Positions 1-11,415 of a stretch of 64,000 nt of DNA are shown in pieces. Below the pieces are notes generated by a model, which was not told the origin of the DNA, made no database searches, and saw nothing but the letters and a program-made list of their open reading frames with translations. Each line of letters begins with the position of its first letter. Within the stretch, counting starts at the first letter, position 1. Origin of the DNA: Carex sylvatica (Eukaryota > Streptophyta > Magnoliopsida > Poales > Cyperaceae); contig CAXKVR010000078.1 of NCBI GenBank assembly GCA_964058845.1, positions 1-64,000 on the forward strand, given 5' to 3'. A program made the translations under genes and the position numbers.

Positions 1-3000
1 TGCAAACTGACAACCCTCGAAAAGAACCACAGCCCTAAAAAAAGATACATAGCAAACACCCGTATTTTAAATGATTTGCTTCTCAGAACAATATTTGTAA
101 ATCACTAGGCAAGAAAGAGGGAGAGAGGTAGTTGAAATATACCAACCAACTTTCACTTGGATCAACCACAACAGAACTAATCCATGAATTTTGAACAGAC
201 TTGTAATTCTTGTTTGGACATATGACTTTAGTGCACTCTCCACTTCTACAATCTGTAGTGCACACACAATACATATATCAATAACATAACATTTATGCAA
301 TGAACAACAAGAAAATGATGGAAAAATAACAAAGAATAAATCATTGCTTCTGCAAATTTTGTACTGTAAACTATATATGAAGTAGACTCATATCAAGTAT
401 AGTACTGAACTAACCCCATATTCTGGCAGTTCCATCCTCTGAGCCTGTTACTATCTGAAAAAAAAAAAAAAAAAACTGATGCCTGAGAAGGTGTAGTAAC
501 AACCAAATTCAATGGAACTGAAGAAGCAGTACTGTTTACTACAAACAAAAAGGGGAGAATTTCATATATGCCCCTCAAAAATATTGAAATTACATATTTC
601 AAGATTTTAGAGGAAAAATGTACCATTTGACCTTGGAAACCAACCAATTAGAAGACTGAACATTTTTGTTACACAAACTACATATTTTACTTTCTAAATA
701 ATGGTAAAATGGGAATTTTACAAATCTAAAAATGAGTTCTAATAGTAAAGGCAATGAATTCGGTAAATTTGTTAGTTTTTTAAATTTAGGAGGGGTAAAT
801 ATGATATTATGAATTTTAGAGGGGGATATACATAATTTTGAGGTTTTTGAGGAGTATACAGAAATTCCCCCAAAAAAAATGAAGAATGAAAGCCCTAATT
901 TGATATTAAAATAGACAAATCGAAGGAGGATAAGCTGACTACCTGATTGCTCAGCTTACAGACAGCAACACTGTGTAAATATTCTCGATGCCCCCGGAAT
1001 ACCATTTTACATTTACCGGTAGCCTGAATCACATGTTATAGTTGTAATGTGAAAAGATGCAAACTCAACATATTTGTACTAACAGTGCAATAGGTTCCAG
1101 TCTTTACACAGTTACTAGGTACTTGTACACTGTTAGCACTTATAAATATACTAAGTGTGTCATGGCATGGGCCTGCACATACTGGTTTTGATGTCAGGCT
1201 ATGCTAGACATAATTATAAGAGTGAGGCTATAATACTTTGCAAAGTGCACATCGATCTGTACTATGGATCCATATTTTTGTTTTTAAAGTCCAAACAGTC
1301 GATCCAAATCGTTCAATATGATCTCCAATTTTTATAATTTTTTACTACTTTTTAAAATAAGTAGAAAATCACCTAATTTAAAACTTCTGACCATCCAAAA
1401 ATAGTAATTTCAACCTATCTAAAAAAGTAAAATCTGGTCTTCAACTACATTTTCATACGGAGATCATGTTGAGCGGTTCAGATTGGCTGTTTGGACTTTG
1501 AAAACAAAGATATTTATCCATAGTACAGACCAATCCGTGCTATGCATAGTACCATAGACTCTCACTCTAATTATAATACAGAACAACATCCACCAAATTA
1601 CATTGTGTTAAGAAATATATAATATAGAGAGAAAATGGGGTGTACATACCACATCCCAAGCATATGCACATCCATCACCTGCAGCTGAATATATGCAACC
1701 TTCCTATCCAATAAAACAAGCTCCTCATTAAAAGCGCAAAATAATTAAAGTTGACTTGTTCCAAAAATAAACAAGAAAAAAAAAATCAAACCAACTATTT
1801 TGTAAAATTGAGAAGTAAAAATTATTTGTAGACCTGTTGGTGCACAGCAATAGCATTGGTTTCAGGTATTGCAGATCGAGCACCCCATGGATCCCTATAG
1901 CATAAAAAGTTGCCATGGAAGTACCGAATCAACTTAAATATATACACAAATGGAAGCATTTATAATTGACAGAGGAAGGATTCGGTAAGGGCATGTACAG
2001 TAAAAGACAAAGACGTACTCCTGTTGTGGGTTCACAATGTCTAAAATAGGATTGATTTGGTCACCTGTGAATTTTTGAAAGGGAATAAGAAAAAAATATC
2101 ACAATTCCTTGCAGTTTAGTTGTTGAAAAAAAGTGAGCAAAGGGTTTACTACCTGGCTTGCAATTAAGCACATTAGTCCATTTCCATGCCTTAATATGAC
2201 CATCATCACCGCCACTGTAGAAAGAAACAGAAACAAAAAGAAATTAAATATTAAAACTTCAAAAGATTGAGGTTATGGTGCTATGCATAGTGCGGATTGG
2301 TCCGTCCTATGGATCAATATAAGTGTTTTCAAAGTCCAAACAATTGATGTGAATTGTCAACATGATCTCTATATGAGAAATGTACTTGCAAACTAACTTT
2401 GACATTTTTTTAGAGTTTTGTTACTATTTTTTTACTTGCAAACTAAAATTGATGTCACTAAACTTTGTCTTTTGTCACGAATTGGTCATTCAAGTTTGAT
2501 TTGTATTTTCATAGCTACTGAACTTTTAATTTGTCCCAATTAAATCACCCTATAACTTTTTCATCCAAAAAATTAATAAAATATAAGTTTTTCGTTAGTA
2601 TTTTGGGCATAATGAGTATATTATGTTAAAATTTTGGACGGAATGAGCATATTTAGTTATATTTTGAACGGAATGAGAATATTCCGTTAATATTTTGGAT
2701 GAAAAAGTTATAGGGTGACTTGATTGACACAAATTAAAAGTTTAGTGGCAATAGAGGGACAAATCAAACTTGAGTGACCAATTTGTGACAAATGACAAAG
2801 TTTAGTGACATTCATGAAAATTTACCCTATTTTTTAAGATGAGGGCTCAAATGCTCCATTGCTTCATGCCCCAATTGTACCCAACATCTTTATCGTCGAT
2901 TTCAAAATCCAAACAAAAGATCTGAACCGCTCAACAAGATATCCACGTTAAAATGTGCTTAGAGATCAAATTTTACACTTTTTAGAAACTTTTTTTACTA

Positions 3001-3512
3001 TTTTTTAAGATAGTACAAAATCAATGTTTTTCAGAAAATTGTGGACCATCCAAAAACAGTGATTTTGTACCTATCTAAAAATATAGTAAAAAAATTCAAA
3101 AAAATGTAAAATTTGATCTCAAAGAACACTTTAACGTGGATATCATGTTGAGTGGTTTAGATCTTTTATTTGGACTTTGAAATTGAAAATAAAGATGGTG
3201 GGGGACGATTGGAGCATGAAGTAATGGGGCATTTGAGCTCTCCTCTTTTAAGATAGGTAGAAAATCACTACTTTTGAATGGTCTAGAAAAATAGTAAAAA
3301 AAAAATTCTAAAAAATGTAAAATTTGATGGACAATATTTTTATATGGATATCAAGTTGAACTGTTTAGATCAACTGTTTGAGCTTTAAAAATGAAAATAT
3401 TGATCCATAGTATGGGCCAATATGTATGCCCTGAGCATGGCATAGCACCGTAGCCTCACTCATATTACAATTATGAGCAAGCAGCACTGTAACATAAGGG
3501 GTGTGTGTGTGT

Positions 3513-3543
<31 letters not shown>

Positions 3544-4328
3544 GGGGGTGGTGGTGCCGGTTAGACCTGAACAGTAAGGCATCAGTGTCATCTCCAAAGA
3601 ATTGAAGATCATAAGCAGGACCTCGGTGTCCTTGAATGATGCAAAGCGGATCCGCTGTCAGATGCTCACCCTGCCTTGAGTCATTTCAAATTTCAACCCA
3701 ATTGTTAAAAATACAGTATTAATGCTACAGAAGCTGTACCAACCCAAAACCAAAAGAACAAAAAAAAGATACTAGTAAGATAGATTACACACTTACAGCT
3801 CATGTGATCGGGATTGTCTGCTATCAAAATGCAATTGCTGTTGCTGTTACAAAAATCACTCACAATTATCAACATAGCAAGAATGCAACACGAGGAATGG
3901 AATTGAAATTCGCATCCCCTGAGATATCTCGATTTTTGGGTTGATCTTCTGCACGAATCTTAAAGAAACAGTAATACTAATACTGCCCCTGCTAGTTGAT
4001 CTTCTTTGCTTGGGCCCCCCCTAGCACAGAAGAGTGAGTGAGTTATAAGTACCTGAAGGGAATAAGCGGCGATAGAACCGTCGCTAGAGGCGGTGACGAC
4101 GGTGTCAGGGAGAGGCGACGACGGTGTCAGGTGGTCGGGGTTGAGGTTGAGGTTGAGATTGAAGGTATCAGAGAAGGAAGGAGCGAAAGCTGCCCTGAAA
4201 ATGGTACGATGAGAGAGGCGCCTCTCGGAAAGCAACCTCCGCCTGTACGCCTCCTCGTCCCACTTGCGTGCATCCCCCATGGAGCACGTTTTCTTTCCCT
4301 TGGTTTCGCCATTCTTCTCTATCGCCAT
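1..4328 (-). CDS. THO6: THO complex subunit 6 / DWA1-like WD40 protein, 3' end missing
   Basis: WD40 protein of the nuclear THO/TREX mRNA-export complex; its Arabidopsis homologue DWA1 is also a CUL4-DDB1 substrate receptor in ABA signalling (family knowledge). Eleven exons join in one frame: 4053-4328, 3797-3843, 3567-3674, 2153-2214, 2019-2064, 1834-1894, 1650-1703, 943-1023, 415-454, 143-252 and 1-34 (open at the edge), giving about 306 residues of an expected 350-370. The N-terminus contains WDEEAYRRRLLSER, typical of THO6. Later blades read GHRGPAYDLQFFGDD, SGGDDGHIKAWKW, SAAGDGCAYAWDV, FRGHREYLHSVAVC and VTGSEDGTARIWG. The start is the first ATG of the open exon; a second, at MGDARKWDEE, better matches the usual family start. 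Introns are full of hairpin MITEs. No disabling change is seen. The identification rests on remembered family motifs. Confidence 0.88.
1220..1567. mobile_element. Hairpin MITE, family A, in a THO6 intron
   Basis: Imperfect palindrome of about 350 bp with ends GAGTGAGGCTA and its complement, flanked by a perfect 9-bp duplication TAATTATAA (1211-1219 and 1568-1576). The long arms carry the shared motifs (TACTATGGATC, AACATGATCTCC, AAATTTTACATTTTT) seen in about 20 other copies in the window. The 9-bp target duplication and long inverted repeats suggest a non-autonomous Mutator-like element. Confidence 0.85.
2432..2828. mobile_element. Foldback MITE of a different family (TGTCACTAAACTTTG)
   Basis: About 400-bp imperfect palindrome. 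The left arm holds TGTCACTAAACTTTGTC and the right arm GACAAAGTTTAGTGACA; the central part repeats GGAATGAG-type segments. It is unrelated in sequence to family A. The exact ends are uncertain because the left end has diverged. Confidence 0.7.
2841..3245. mobile_element. Hairpin MITE, subfamily D (GAGGGCTCAAATG), nested
   Basis: 405-bp palindrome with termini GAGGGCTCAAATGC and GCATTTGAGCTCTCCTC. A perfect 9-bp duplication TTTTAAGAT lies at 2832-2840 and 3246-3254. It is inserted in the middle of the family A element at 2270-3465. Its arms share the AACA-GATATCC and AAATTTTACATTTTT core with family A, so the two are probably related. Confidence 0.85.
3500..3550. repeat. Compound microsatellite (GT)n followed by a poly-G run
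   Basis: About thirteen GT units followed directly by some twenty G residues, just downstream of the third coding exon of THO6 and inside the following intron. Likely polymorphic. The G-run length may be affected by sequencing or assembly error. Confidence 0.95.
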
Positions 4329-4553
4329 GTCTTGTTTTGTTGCTGTGTTGTGTTTCTTTGATTCGATTTGAAGCTGAGTACTACAGTCTATTGCTATTTA
4401 CTGGGCCTGGGCCTTTTTGGGCTTTTGATACCACTACAGTATAGATCCACTAATTAGTAATGTTCTCCTCTACTGTTCCATTAGTATTTTTATTAGTTCT
4501 CAGAAATAAGATGTCTCTGTTAAAAGAAAAAGGCTCTTATTATATAATTATAA

Positions 4554-4970
4554 GTGAGGCTACGGTACTATGCATATCACTGATCCGTACTATAAATTAA
4601 TATCTTAATTTTAAAATTCAAACAACTCATGAAATATCTTCATATAAAAATTAATATCTTAATTTTAAAATTCAAACAACTCATGAAATATCTTCATATA
4701 AAAATGTACTTGTAAATAAAATTTTATATTTTTTTTTATTTTTTACTATTTTTTAAGATACATAGAAATCACTTGGATTAAAGAATCTAGACTATTAAAA
4801 AATAGTGATATTTTACCTATCTAAAAAACAAGAAAAATATTCTAAAAATCGTAAAATTTAATTTGCAAGTACATTTTTAGATGGGAATCACGTTGAATGA
4901 TTCAGATTGACTATTCAAATTTTGAAATAAAAATATTAATATGTAGTACGGACCAATCGATGCCTCACTC
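4554..4970. mobile_element. Hairpin MITE, family A, upstream of THO6
   Basis: Ends GTGAGGCTACGG and GCCTCACTC, flanked by TAATTATAA on both sides (4545-4553 and 4971-4979), the same 9-bp target as the copy at 1220. The left arm has an internal duplication of about 50 bp. It lies about 220 bp upstream of the THO6 start codon, in or near the promoter. Confidence 0.82.
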
Positions 4971-5297
4971 TAATTATAAAGTACTATGCATATTATTGCT
5001 ATCAACACTTGCTTCATCCATAATCTATTTCTCCAGTAGCTTGCACTACCATCCTTGCACTAGTTAAGAAATAACACATACAAAAATTTCTCAATACAAG
5101 GCCACAACCAGGATATATCTCAATAGAAATCATAACAACAACAGCAGTAATGATGTTAACTTTAATACTGATTATTATTACTAACTAAAATACCAGGAGA
5201 CATGCCAAAAAGCTTCAATCCTTCAGCAGACCCAAAAAAAAAAAACGAGCATGTGGTACTTGAACTCTCTATTGTTATTACTCGGCATTTATTTTGT

Positions 5298-5563
5298 TTA
5301 ATGGTCAGAGTCTTTTTTGTGGGGATGAATAGCTTCAACAATGGCCTCGATCTCTTCTTTTGCTCGTTCAAATATATTGGGGCCCTTGACCTTGCTGATT
5401 GGGGTGTCTTCATCGATATCCGCGCTTGTGCCATGTGTCTCCTGCTTATGCGTTTTCGTCTTTTCATCCTTCCCGCTTGACGCTTCCTTTTCTGCAATGA
5501 AATAAAAAAAAAAAACACCAATTTCAAGCTTAAATTTAAGAATCTAGACATACTTTCCATCAT
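5298..5563 (-). CDS. Small acidic/basic plant protein, unknown function (copy 1)
   Basis: Two exons: 5554-5563 (M-M-E plus one base) and 5298-5491, separated by a 62-bp intron with GTATGT and TTGCAG borders. Together they encode 67 residues. The body reads KQETHGTSADIDEDTP, then a helical segment NIFERAKEEIEAIVEAIHP, ending HKKDSDH. There is no signal peptide or membrane segment. The start is the first of two adjacent ATGs whose single leftover base completes the lysine codon of exon 2. I recall similar short conserved proteins in other plants (K-ETHGTSDDIDENT, then ERAKEE-EA) but no function. A paralogue lies 1.6 kb upstream on the same strand. The very short first exon is the weakest part of the model. 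Confidence 0.62.
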
Positions 5564-6169
5564 CAGGGGCAAGCGTAAACAATTTCTGTTTCGAATATAT
5601 AGTAAGTTTTTTATTTAGTTATGTGATAGACTATTTTTCATGAAGATGATAACTGATAGCTACTATGTTAATTGCTATCATATGAACAATTTTTTTTAAT
5701 GAAGTACAAATGTTATATCAAATGGAACTGCCATAGTGTGGAAAATTCAATAATGACTGATTGGGATTGGTTTTAACCGGCTGGTCCAATAAAAATTTCA
5801 TACAAGTGTTTCGGATCCGATCAAAATCTCTCTTTATATAAGGGTGCCAATTCGAAATTGAATTTCAATTTGAGGGCTAATCCATGCTATCATAATACAA
5901 GAAAGGCAGATGAACATGAACCCTAAGAGATACACACAAAAAAGTAAAAAATTTGTAGTTGAGTTACAATATTTAAAGTATACACAGCCAAAATGCTATT
6001 TATACCTATACTGACCCCAACAATTCTTGTTCAAAGCATCATCAATCTAAAAAATTCACATCTTCTTTTCAATAAAGATTATTTAATATATACTTCTTCT
6101 TTTTCCGTTCTGGTGCTGAACAACAACATAATTGTATTAGCAACATTCAGGCTGGGTGTATACCAGTAT

Positions 6170-7035
6170 ACAATCAGACACCTGAATCAAACACAATACA
6201 AATATATCTATTTGAAGAGAGAGCACAAACTCTAACCTAGATCGAGGGTTATCTCTTCTACTGTACTGTGTGCGCGCATTACATTTTAAAATTTAAATTA
6301 GATAAACCCCAATTGAATCAATCATTCCGTCAGTAAATCAGTGGCAATACCTAGGGTTTGGTAACAATGGTGTTTGATTCAGGTGTCTTATACAAATAGC
6401 TTCGGTTTCTACAGCAAACCAATAAACAAATAGCTATGGCTTCTACTGTACTGTGTATGCACATTACACTGATTTCAGAGTTAAAATTTTAATTACTGAA
6501 TGAGATCAACTCCAATTGAATCAATTAATCAGTCAGTGAATCAGCAGCAATACCTAGGGGTTTGGTGACAATGGTGTTTGATTCAGGTGTCTGATTTTAT
6601 ACAAATAGCTACGGTTTCTACAGCAAAGTAAACCAGTAAGCAAATAGCTATGGCTTCTACTGTACTGTGTATGCACATTACACTGATTCAGAGTTAAAAT
6701 TTTAGGGGGAATTTCACAGATACCCCTCAAAAACTTCAAAAACTACGTATTTCCCCCCTCTAAAATTTGAAATTACATATTTCTCCCTCTAAACTTACAA
6801 ACTCACAAATTTACCCATTTTACTGTCTTTTGTATTAAAACTCATTTAAAATTTATAAAATACCCATTTTACCCTTAGTTAAAAGCATAAAAAAATTGTT
6901 ATGGCTTGTGTCTGTGAATCAGGGGCAATACCAGTAAACAAATTAAACCAGTAAAACATTTTTATGGTTTCTACAGCAAACCAGTAAACAAATAGCTATG
7001 GCTTGTGTCAGTGAATTACGGGCAATACCTAGGGT
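6170..7035. repeat. Tandem repeat of about 203 bp derived from the 3' part of the copy 2 gene
   Basis: The segment GCAATACCTAGGG followed by a GGTGTTTGATTCAGGTGTC block recurs at about 6344 and 6547 (period 203). A diverged, interrupted version at about 7023 overlaps the coding 3' end of the small gene at 6943-7269. Each unit also carries the pairs TCTACTGTACTGTGT and AATAGCTATGGCTTCTAC. The repeats look like local duplications of the end of that gene. Confidence 0.8.
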
Positions 7036-7269
7036 TTGCTGATCATGGTGTTCCTTAGGATGAGGACGGATTGCCCCTACAATAGCCTCAACCTCTTCCT
7101 TGGCTCGTTCGATCAGATTCGGCGCCTTTACTTTCTCAGGAGATGTATTCTCATCAATGTCTTCACTCCTTCCATGCGTCTCCTTGTCATGAATTCGCAT
7201 TCTCTCTCCTTTACTATCATTCATATTTTTTCCCCGTTTCCTCCTCTCCCTTTGCTTCTCGCTTGATTT
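6943..7269 (-). CDS. Small acidic/basic plant protein, unknown function (copy 2, last exon)
   Basis: The exon opens at an ATTACAG acceptor (7270-7276) and reads KSSEKQRERRKRGKN, then MNDSKGERMRIHDKETHGRS, EDIDENTSPEKVKAPNLIER and AKEEVEAIVGAIRPHPKEHH. This matches the copy at 5298-5563 residue for residue through the ETHG-S-DIDE-T and ERAKEE-EAIV-AI-PH stretch. The C-terminus is about 25 residues longer and runs into the local tandem repeat, so the original stop has probably been lost. I could not find a first exon; translation may begin at the internal ATG at 7224. This copy may be diverging or decaying. Confidence 0.5.
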   Translation of the reverse strand, partial: KSSEKQRERRKRGKNMNDSKGERMRIHDKETHGRSEDIDENTSPEKVKAPNLIERAKEEVEAIVGAIRPHPKEHHDQQTLGIARNSLTQAIAICLLVCCRNHKNVLLV

Positions 7270-7314
7270 CTGTAATAGAGAGGAATTAGAATATTTCTCT
7301 CTGTGGATTTAAAC

Positions 7315-7740
7315 AGATAAACTTGGAATTAGAATAAAATCAGGATCACAGAAGTAACACAAATTTTGATTTTAGATCCAACCCGTACGATCAGAATCAG
7401 GGTCAACCAGAGCTCCTTAATATTCGTGCCAAAGAAGATCGGACGGTACGATCTTAACAAAAAAAAATTGAGGTACCATAGGTGATATGAATTCCATCGG
7501 ATGCATTCTCCTCAGATAATCATGGAATTAGAATGCCAGAGAGATAAGAGGAGATGCTGTGCTCTGTATCCCTAAAGTAACTAAAATGTTGAGTTTAAAC
7601 CAAAACCGTTCGATCATAATAAGGGTCAATCGGATATCTTTAATATCGTAACGAAGCAGATTGGACGGTCGTGATCTTAACAAAAAGTATGAGGTACATT
7701 AGGGATATGAATTCCATCGGATGCTTTCCCAAAGTTCTCT
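7315..7740. repeat. Two adjacent copies of an ATATGAATTCC-ended repeat (family F)
   Basis: Two direct copies (about 7315-7500 and 7560-7720) share AAGAGTT-like AT-rich text, GATCAGAATCAGGGTCAA, CGGACGGT-GATCTTAACAAAAA, GAGGTAC and the terminal GATATGAATTCCATCGGA. Relatives occur at 15530-15660, 26195-26290, 42170-42310 and 39235-39600. Probably short non-autonomous DNA transposons; ends were not resolved. Confidence 0.55.
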
Positions 7741-8800
7741 CTTCCATAATTAATTTAACTGGTTTTAGAAACTAATAGAAAGTTAAATTTATAAGATGAG
7801 AACTTTGGTCGTACAAAATTATAGTCCAAAAACTTAATTATGAAGTTATGGTTAGATATAAAATTATGAAGATAATTACATAGTTAAACTTAACTGTTTA
7901 TATTATCTTTTCCATTAAATGCAAAAATTATAGTCCAAAAAAATATTATAAAGGAAATGTGATGTGATGTTTGTAAGTAAAAATCAGCAGCGTGTAGTCT
8001 GAAGTTGTTAATAATAATATAAATAAAGTTTTATTCTAATTTAGTTTAATTAATTTATAATTTTAGTATTATGATTATTATTTTGATATAGTTGTAGTTG
8101 TGAACACAAATCTCTCTTCATTTTTAAATCTACATTTTATGCATGAAATTGAGTGAGATATTTTGTGTTGATTATGGTTAGTATTGTTATTTATGCTTGC
8201 TGTATGTGGAATTTCTCAATATGAATTTCATATAAAAATAAATTTAGTGACTAGATTTTAGAATTTTTTTAGAATTTTTTTTACTCTTTTTAAGATAAGT
8301 AGAAAATCACTCATTTCCATCATTTTCTACCTATCTAAATTTTTTTTTTTAATATATACAATTTGATTTCTAAATAGGTAGGAACTGATGTGCACTATAT
8401 ATAATTAAGGATTTAAAAATGTCATGGTGTGATTAGATACGTCTCGGCACGACAAGTATGTCGGTAATGTATCATAACTCGCGTGTCTTGTAACGTGATC
8501 ATTCCTATGATATGACTATCTTTTTAAATTTTGACATAATACGACACGTCATGCAAAAAATCTGATCATGATATGACACAATACATGATCATTCATGTAT
8601 AATTAAAACGATTAAATCTTAATCGAATGATAAATTTTAACTAAACTAATTTAATTTAAGAAAAAAAAGTTAAATATGATAAAATATAACAAATGTAACC
8701 CGTCATTATGTCTGATCATAATGCTGTGATAATTTACATAGCGTGACCATTCTTTCAAATTTGATCACAACACATATTTTAAGTCCTACCATAGCCTCAC
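7741..8800. other. Gene-free AT-rich spacer
   Basis: No open reading frame with coding character on either strand. At 8205-8400 there is degenerate family A hairpin text (CATATAAAAATAAATTTAG, then TAAGATAGGTAGAAAATCAC). Nothing else was recognised. Confidence 0.6.
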
Positions 8801-8949
8801 TCTTTAACATATGCATTTGCATTACATGCGGCGGCGATATGTTGCACTTTCGGCCCGGCCCGGCCCGGACCAAAGAATGTTTTTCTCTCGCGTCCTAGCT
8901 GACATCGGGCCCCACTCAGCAGGCGTTTAGACATTCTTCTCTGCTCTCA

Positions 8950-10766
8950 TTAATAATTTTTTTGACAAAACATACACACTATCCCCAACCCCAAATCTCT
9001 TTTTCCGATCGTCGGTCAATCAATCACATCGTTCCACATTTCTCTTCCGAAGAATTGAATCGGTAAAAGGTCGAATCTTTCGAAGAATCAGTCAATCCAA
9101 CCAAGAACAAACAACAAAGGAAGGAAGAAGGAAAGCAAGAATCGGCGTAACTCAGACATAAGGTTAGTCTCTTCTCTTCTTTCCGATTCAAGTGCTCTTC
9201 CTAGCAAATCGCTTATCTCCAGTTGGTTTGAAAAATCGCTCAATAATCGACCGGATAGATGGTTTTTCGAAATTAGAGTAGCAATGCAAGTACGGACCTT
9301 GGTTTGATATGGTACAAGATCCCTTTCTAACTTAAGGTTTTTTTTTCTCAACAATTTTGATTTTTGACAACAAAATAGAAACCAAAATTTAGGAATTGCA
9401 ATTTGAACAGTAGGTGGTTGTACTATATATATCACTATTTTGAAGCTATTGTGGGGTTAGTCTCTTCCTTCCGATTCAAGAGTTCTTCCTAGCAAAATGT
9501 TTTCCCCAGTTGGATTGAAATATAGAAACTGAAATTTAGGAATTGCAATTTGAGGTTTAGGTGGGTGTACTCTAAATCACTATTTTGAAGCTATTTTGGG
9601 GTTAATTGAACCTCTTATACGTACTAACCTTCAGGTGTTGATAGTTAGATTTTGAAACCCTAGTAGCAATGCAACAACAGGCCATGGCTTAATATGGTAC
9701 AAGATCCCTTTCTAGTTATAGTAAGGTATTGGACAACAAAATAGAAACAGAAATTGAGGAATTGTGATTGAGGTTTTAGGTGGTTGTACTCTAAATCACT
9801 ATTTTGAAGCAATTTTGGGGTTAATATGAACCTCTTATGTACACTTACCTTCAGGTGCTGATAGATAGATTTTTGAAAACTTAGTAGCAATGCAACAACA
9901 GGCCATGGCTTGATATGGTAAGGTATATCCCAACAATTCTGAATTTGGACAAGAAAATAGAAACCGAAATTAAGGATTTGAATTTTTAGGCACTAGGTGA
10001 TTTTTACTATATATGGCTATTTTATAAGGCTATTTTGGGGTTAATTGAACCAGTTGTGCTTGCTTGCTGGCAGGTGCTCTAAAAATAACAACTGGGGATG
10101 ACATCCAAGCCTATAGTACTTGTCTTTCTCCTATTGGTTCTCATAATTACTTCCCAGTTTGAGTGGAGACAGCAGATCGAGGCCGACAGCAATCCTGTTG
10201 TTTCTCCAAAGAATAAATTGACATCAGAAAAAGAAGAAACTGTTAAAGAAAAAGTAAAATTCTCTCTCAATAACTTCACTTGTTTTGTTCTAGTTTACTG
10301 TTGCTAACTGAAATGTCGATAGTTTGGTAAGACTTGCCCGAGCCTTTCTCGCAGAATGAGGCTTAATTATGCATAAATATGCACCAAAGAGTAGATTTGG
10401 GGTTATTTTGGGCATAAATATTTGGACCCAAATGGAGATTAAAGTTTAGATTTAATGTCAAGGGTTAGCATAGTAAGTCTACACATAAACACTTTTAGAA
10501 AATAATACATGAAAAATATGTGAATCGTGGTAAGAGAATATCATATCTATCGCTAGGTTATTGCATCTAATTTGGGAAGCTGTAATATATTATTTCAGGT
10601 CATTTTATCACAAGAGAGGAGTATCCAACAATTGAATGATTTAGTACAAAGCCTTCAGCTTCAATTATTACATTGCCGGGGTAACAACAACACGGTTGTA
10701 AGCTCCCAAAATGTAACAAATGATGAAATTCCCGAGGTTGATGATCATGATTCTATACGAGATTAG
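8950..10766 (+). CDS. Small signal-anchored/secreted protein, unknown function, with 5'UTR intron
   Basis: Coding exons 10098-10253 and 10599-10766 (GTAAAA donor, TTTCAG acceptor) encode 107 residues. Residues 1-24 form a hydrophobic signal or type II anchor (MTSKPIVLVFLLLVLIITSQ) followed by FEWRQQ. Residues 25-90 are charged and helical (SEKEETVKEKVILSQERSIQ, then QLNDLVQSLQLQLLHCRG) and suggest a coiled coil; a short acidic tail follows. The pattern resembles a family of uncharacterised plant membrane proteins that I cannot name. A leader exon with a GT donor at about 9162 and an acceptor at 10074 (GGCAG) indicate a 5'UTR intron of about 0.9 kb, common in constitutively expressed plant genes. 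The coding part is intact and the start codon is the only suitable ATG. The transcription start is not defined. Confidence 0.72.
9165..10075. repeat. Tandem repeat of about 200-340 bp units inside the 5'UTR intron
   Basis: Units carry the ordered motifs AGTAGCAATGCAA, GGCCATGGCTT-ATATGGTA, ACAAGATCCCTTTCTA, AAATAGAAAC-GAAATT-AGGAATTG, GGTGG-TGTACT and ATTTTGAAGCTATTTTGGGGTTA. Complete or partial copies begin near 9270, 9470, 9660 and 9880. All lie between the leader exon and the coding exon of the 10098 gene. Confidence 0.8.
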
Positions 10767-11254
10767 GTTATAACATTTTTCTCAATGCAACTGTCATGTG
10801 GTATATACTCTGAAAGCATTCCCATATTTGCCTTTGAAATTTGAAAGCTCCATGGTTTTTTTGACAATTGTGTTTCTTATTTGGTTGTTCACAAGAGGCA
10901 AATATGGTATTTTGGGAACCATGTGGGAATGAATATGAAAGTTAAATTTCGAAAAATCTAGGTTAGAAAAACATCAAGTGTAGTTTTGTTTTGGTTAGTA
11001 TCTAGGGATATATCTAATTTATGGATGGTGTATATTTGTGGTTCGGTTGATTGTATGTTCTTTTAAGTGTAGTGAAAAAAATAAGCATTCTATATTCCTT
11101 TATTATCTGTAATTCAATCACTTATTAATTTTAATTTAAATGCCTTCACCCATCTGAACTCATATTTTGCTTCCATTCAATACATATCATATAAATTCCT
11201 CTATTTTACTTATTTGTTGCATTTTATGACTGTGTACCTCTGACGTGTTTACAT

Positions 11255-11415
11255 GGGAATGTATATATGGTTGAAATAGAAAGGCTAACCATAGATATTT
11301 TTTTAAGTCACTTGAAGTAGAAAGGCTAACCATAAACATTATAAAGTTACTAGAAATAGAAAGGTTAACCATAAAACATTTTTTAGTCATTAGAAATAGA
11401 AAGGTTAACCATGTA
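11255..11415. repeat. Short tandem repeat, about 43-bp unit, four copies
   Basis: The unit GAAATAGAAAGG(C/T)TAACCAT followed by AT-rich filler appears four times in succession. It lies 490 bp downstream of the stop codon of the 10098-10766 gene. Confidence 0.85.

Larger units (their letters stand above)
2270..3465. mobile_element. Hairpin MITE, family A, split by two later insertions
   Basis: The left arm (from GAGGTTATGGTGCTATGCAT at 2270 to about 2431) and right arm (3255 to GTAGCCTCACTC at about 3465) belong to one family A element. Two other foldback elements have inserted in its middle, so it now spans about 1.2 kb inside a THO6 intron. Confidence 0.72.

Noticed and set aside
4038..4361. 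Plus-strand open frame overlapping THO6 exon 1
   Set aside because: Antisense shadow; exon 1 on the minus strand matches the THO6 N-terminus.
5202..5480. 92-codon plus-strand open frame
   Set aside because: Antisense shadow of the small minus-strand gene at 5298-5563.
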